Shown: positions 61,901 to 64,000 of the stretch, in pieces
Layout: the number at the start of each line of letters is the position of its first letter
How positions within the stretch are numbered: the first letter of the stretch is position 1
Source of the DNA: Paracentrotus lividus
Lineage: Eukaryota; Echinodermata; Echinoidea; Camarodonta; Echinidae
Direction of reading: 5' to 3'
DNA: 64,000 nucleotides
Assembly (NCBI GenBank): GCA_940671915.1
Contig: CALNVZ010003428.1
Span: 89,988 to 153,987 of the forward strand
The notes under the pieces: model-generated
Told to the model about the DNA's origin: nothing
Seen by the model: only the letters and a program-made list of their open reading frames with translations
Databases searched by the model: none
Position numbers and translations under genes: made by a program

Positions 61901-62442
61901 AAACTATCATTTCCCAGGCAAGCTGGATAAGCTATCTCCTATGAAGCAAAGCTGAGGAGAGATAGCTTGTACATCCAGCTTGCCGTGGAAGTGAAACTTT
62001 GCCTCTTCACTTGAAATCAAGAGGTGATTATTTGCTTTATATTCCACATCTGAAAACCAATATTTTGGTTCATAATTCAAGATTTCCTTGATCCTTAAAA
62101 AATCCACTCAAGTCATCGATGCCAGTGCTTGTAAATTGATATGTTTCAAAATTAAAGTACTAGTTCTGCTACTTGGTGTGCTGTATAAATTATTAATGAA
62201 TAATCATGTTATCGTTGACTAGGGCCTGCACTTTGAGTGTTTGAGGACTTATGCTCATAGATATTCAAAATGTATTTTTACCCCTTTTAAAGGACTCCAA
62301 CAATGTCTTCTTCCGAGATGAAAGCAAGACCGAACAGGGAACAATGGCACAGGTGAATAAAGATTTCAACTATATCGGCTTCAGGAAAGAAGTGACACTG
62401 TGTGATGCATGGAATATACAGCGTTCATGGGATTTGTATGAG
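52762..62442 (+). CDS. Gene B, second assembled version (copy 2), cleaner reading frames
   Basis: Exons: 52762-52925, 55323-55417 or 55438, 56622-56818, 59063-59262, 59560-59830, 60407-60790, 61542-61793, 62293-62442. Phases agree with gene A throughout, and all lengths except 59063-59262 (200 nt against 212) allow an open frame. Products in order: STI1-like motif, proline/acidic linker with YRLGFRQLC...YP block, and the conserved core with the NGDRLSVKRIRQVQ signature. The PHD exons lie beyond the window. The N-terminal exons are the shared upstream ones at 35.6-38.3 kb if the two versions are one locus. Confidence 0.65.
52842..53860 (+). repeat. 137-bp minisatellite made from the STI1 exon and its donor, eight units
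   Basis: Unit starts near 52843, 52981, 53118, 53256, 53394, 53531, 53668 and 53804. Each repeats the exon from NQRV onward, KIIKDPAMRT.LEQIQAN, and the donor GA|GTAAGTAG plus about 50 bp of intron. Later units have GTTTAG for GTTCAG (a stop in frame), so they are probably not coding. Confidence 0.9.
53959..55010. mobile_element. CTGGGTG element, gene B copy 2
   Basis: CTGGGTGTTTCAGAAAAAAA at the left, TTTTTTCTGGGTCACCCAG at the right, TA at 53957-53958 and 55011-55012. Internal repeats of AACTTTGATxA...CATGATACC type in both directions. Confidence 0.7.
55323..55438 (+). CDS. Gene B STI1-like exon b, with tandem donors
   Basis: From CTATAG|ACATCTTC: HLQNPQTAADIQTLIDAGII, KSQSGPSRIQSG. It completes the STI1 motif (EHLxNPxxxxxIxxLxDxGxI). 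Two 21-bp units ending ACAATCAG|GT lie in tandem, so splicing at 55417 or 55438 keeps phase 1 and adds or omits GPSRIQS. No tetratricopeptide repeats are seen, so this is a segment of a Hop-like protein, not a Hop gene. Confidence 0.75.
55905..56540. mobile_element. Diverged relative of the TTAA element at 15333
   Basis: TTAAACCTATAAAGCACTGG at the left and CCTTTTTTTGGTTAAG at the right, with interior GATTTTGTGTACTAATCAAA TGCA as in 15555-15580. The borders are less clear than at 15333. The copy 1 equivalent is 42437-43064. Confidence 0.5.
56622..56818 (+). CDS. Gene B exon matching gene A exon 7, without the repeats
   Basis: 197 nt, phase 1 to 0: DDQSESAEVIDNPPSPDIEK, PMTPKEKAISYFERSLYRLG, FRQLCAHYPVAKREMLAVVQ, EMIRGE. 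The RPAKPxTPR repeat of gene A is absent. Confidence 0.75.
56935..58126. mobile_element. TATGCCTCCGCC element, copy 2
   Basis: Termini TATGCCTCCGCC / GGCGGAGGCATA. Tandem internal repeat with GGTCAAAGGTCAAGGGTCAC. A TTAA MITE at 57358-57823 splits the repeat between GAGCT and ACTTTGGGG. Confidence 0.75.
57358..57823 (+). mobile_element. TTAA MITE, AGCTGGTGTATAGT family, copy 3
   Basis: ACCTGGTGTATAGTTTTGG / CCAAAACTATACACCAGCT with exact TTAA at 57354-57357 and 57824-57827. Deleting the element and one TTAA rebuilds the host repeat unit. Confidence 0.85.
59063..59262 (+). CDS. Gene B exon matching gene A exon 8, frameshifted
   Basis: VKAM start lost by a one-base deletion (GTGAAGCCATG), then TMPVAV, CMTALMPTTKRIKIMKQR blocks are recognisable in another frame. 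200 nt against 212 in gene A; copy 1 (45676-45904) differs again, so the true sequence is uncertain. Confidence 0.6.
59560..59830 (+). CDS. Gene B exon matching gene A exon 9
   Basis: 271 nt as in gene A: MSDDEAKAYFNRRLGQTLAI, SLFTNAPRKYNFVQKSMGIE, LYRQGATRKVFKMLNHSGVS, NHDHQLTEWKNKVE. Open throughout. Confidence 0.8.
60407..60790 (+). CDS. Gene B exon matching gene A exon 10
   Basis: 384 nt, open: KMKRFWKKEQRPTVPTFGLS, MCYAARDRIQNLTTSSKVVD, AESLDPFVFLPSPDVIARQR, VANIMSRHMKFLKHLSCDLP. Donor ACG|GTGAGT. Confidence 0.8.
61542..61793 (+). CDS. Gene B exon matching gene A exon 11 (DUF6589-like signature)
   Basis: 252 nt, open: VTLGVVKADPGTREGMGSVL, NGDRLSVKRIRQVQKEKADG, DRLDTFYPAPQEF. Nearly identical to gene A at the protein level. 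Confidence 0.85.
62293..62442 (+). CDS. Gene B exon matching gene A exon 12
   Basis: 150 nt, open: DSNNVFFRDESKTEQGTMAQ, NKDFNYIGFRKEVTLCDAWN, IQRSWDLYE. Donor GAG|GTAAGA. Confidence 0.8.
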
Positions 62443-62689
62443 GTAAGATGTTTCTCTGTCATTAGTATTGTCAATTGCCACTTTGTCTATTAAAACCCAC
62501 TTTGACTAATGTTCGTTTAGTCTACATGTAGTTTTAAAGTTGACCTTTATTGGAGACCACTAAAATCAGTGGTTTATGTATCAGAGTAATCTACAGAGCA
62601 TATAGAAGACAATGGTACCAACTAGAACTCAAATTGATTATTGGAAATTTATTAAAACGCCATTTTAAAAACACCTGTTAATCACTCTG

Positions 62690-63270
62690 GCCACGCCCAC
62701 TTTCGGTAGGTAATGGAGCGATTTCCTGAAGACGTTGTAATGCAATTTCGTTCATCTTCTTCTTTCGTATGAGTAGGTAGGTAGTGTTGTAAATCAGGCT
62801 ATTTCTCTTAGTTGGTCGAGCCAGTTGATTTGTTCATCGTTTGGGCTTGAGAGGTCAGTCATCCCGTCAGGTGGTTGGAAGTCAGGGCAGTTGTAGATAA
62901 TGTGATCTGCCGTCTGCTTATCTGCACCGCAAGTGCATGGTGAATCACGAAGTTTCCTGCGGTGCATGTTGGCATTGAATCTGCCAACCCCAGTTCGCAG
63001 GTGACTAAGTGTTACCATCTCCAGCCGAAAAAGTTTGGAGCCAGCAGGAGCTTTGATGCCAGGGGAGTAGTGAACTGCCGTGGGTGAATTGTTTCTTCCC
63101 AGCTCTTTTCCCACCCCTGGATGAGGCTGAAGTCCGATCTGCCGAAGGCGGCTTCGCGTCGGGAGAAAGGTCCGCTTGTTCGGAGGCGTAGATCTCGGAA
63201 TTTGTTTACTAAAATACAAAGTAAATCATCAGCTTTAATTTGAGACATTGCTTGCGTCCAAATTGTCATG
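62690..63270 (-). mobile_element. LINE C-terminal fragment, copy 2
   Basis: Minus-strand LRTGVGRFNANMHRRKLRDS, CTCGADKQTADHIIYNCPDF: the CxCG..QTxxHhxxxC pattern found after the reverse transcriptase in several LINE clades. Upstream coding is shifted between two frames. It lies in a gene B intron, antisense to the gene. Confidence 0.75.
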
Positions 63271-63714
63271 GGTCACAGAGTTAGGATCCTTTGAAGGTGA
63301 TAGGTACAAAACCCACTTTTTCCAAGTTTTTGGTTTGTAGGGTATGAAACAAACCTTTTAAAAGTAGTGGGTGTCATTAGATCGTTTTCAGCAAGTTTCA
63401 ATGGAAAGTAATCTTCTTTGCTAAAGTGGATTTCTCTCTGATAATGAGATGCGTTCTTGGTCTCGGAGAGGTCACCATGACGTCTCCTGAGTCTCCAAAA
63501 AGTCACGAGAAAACCAAACAAATGTCAAACATGTTCAATCTTTTAGTAAACTTCTTTCAGACGCGAGCAAGTCTCTGTGACGTCTCTGCGGGGTTGCCGC
63601 GACGTTCCCTAAGTATCCACAACGTCGCAGAGGCTGTCTCGGAACTTGCTAGCGATTAAAAGGAAGTTTGACAATTTTTTAGTCTTTTATTCAATTTTCT
63701 CATGACGCCTTAAA

Positions 63715-64000
63715 GGGGAATCCAACCCAAGGAGAGAATCAACCTTACAGGAAAGAGGAAAATTAGAGGAGCAATCTAAAAAAAAGTTTCATCAAAATCG
63801 GTTATAAAATAAGAGAGTTATGGAAGTTTGAAAAGTCTAGTTGTTCCTTCTATGGGGATCCTCAAATTGGCATCATCAGCTTCAAAATGGCCGATCTTAT
63901 GGACACCTCTCCATTCATTTTGTACACAAATCTTCAGATTTTCCCCATTTTCTTTCAAAATTTGTCTTCTTTACTTCTGAGCTCAAAATATGTCATGGGA
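63715..64000. mobile_element. Left arm of the GGGGAATCCAACCC foldback, cut by window end
   Basis: Same as 50513-50815. The mirror arm would lie beyond the window. Confidence 0.75.

Overview
The window is animal nuclear DNA. It has short exons with GT-AG introns, AT-rich spacer, minisatellites, homopolymer tracts and many small inverted-repeat transposons, and no bacterial gene organisation. The repeat style (TATGCCTCCGCC-ended elements, CTCGCGCTTCGCGCTCGC arrays, TTAA-flanked MITEs) and the gene family suggest a marine invertebrate, perhaps an echinoderm such as a sea urchin. The species cannot be fixed from sequence alone.

The main content is two divergently oriented paralogues of one large multi-exon gene family. 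Gene A (minus strand, about 28,740 down to 1,139) can be modelled as 17 exons whose splice phases all agree, giving about 1,323 residues. In order it carries two Cys-rich modules, small acidic cassette exons, a proline-rich repeat exon, and a long C-terminal region that resembles DUF6589-type invertebrate proteins and contains two PHD fingers. The only break is an apparent 1-nt frameshift in exon 1. Gene B (plus strand, from about 34,900 or 35,597 onward) has the same exon order. It also has two exons that together encode an STI1/DP2-like segment resembling the C-terminal domain of the co-chaperone STIP1/Hop; gene A lacks this segment.

The 3' part of gene B appears twice: 38.6-50.8 kb (copy 1) and 52.07-64.0 kb (copy 2), in the same orientation, separated by a 300-bp poly-T tract and a 25-N gap. 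Copy 1 has many extra single bases in exons and introns. Most exons of copy 2 keep the same length as gene A. This looks more like a duplicated or poorly polished haplotype in the assembly than a biological tandem duplication.

The first intron of gene A (17.8-28.4 kb) is a nest of transposons. A 41-bp minisatellite was split by a 5'-truncated LINE. The LINE was split by a 2.1-kb element full of a 17-bp motif and by a 2.56-kb TA-flanked element, and the latter holds a further 1.04-kb TA-flanked element. Next to it lies a 3.15-kb TIR element containing a 2.04-kb TIR element. Other introns hold SINEs, foldback elements, TTAA-flanked MITEs and minisatellites. One minisatellite is an amplification of the STI1-coding exon of gene B together with its splice donor.

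The intergenic stretch between the genes (28.7-34.9 kb) holds foldback and MITE elements, a three-unit 290-bp repeat and a perfect 26-bp hairpin. I see no further gene in it.
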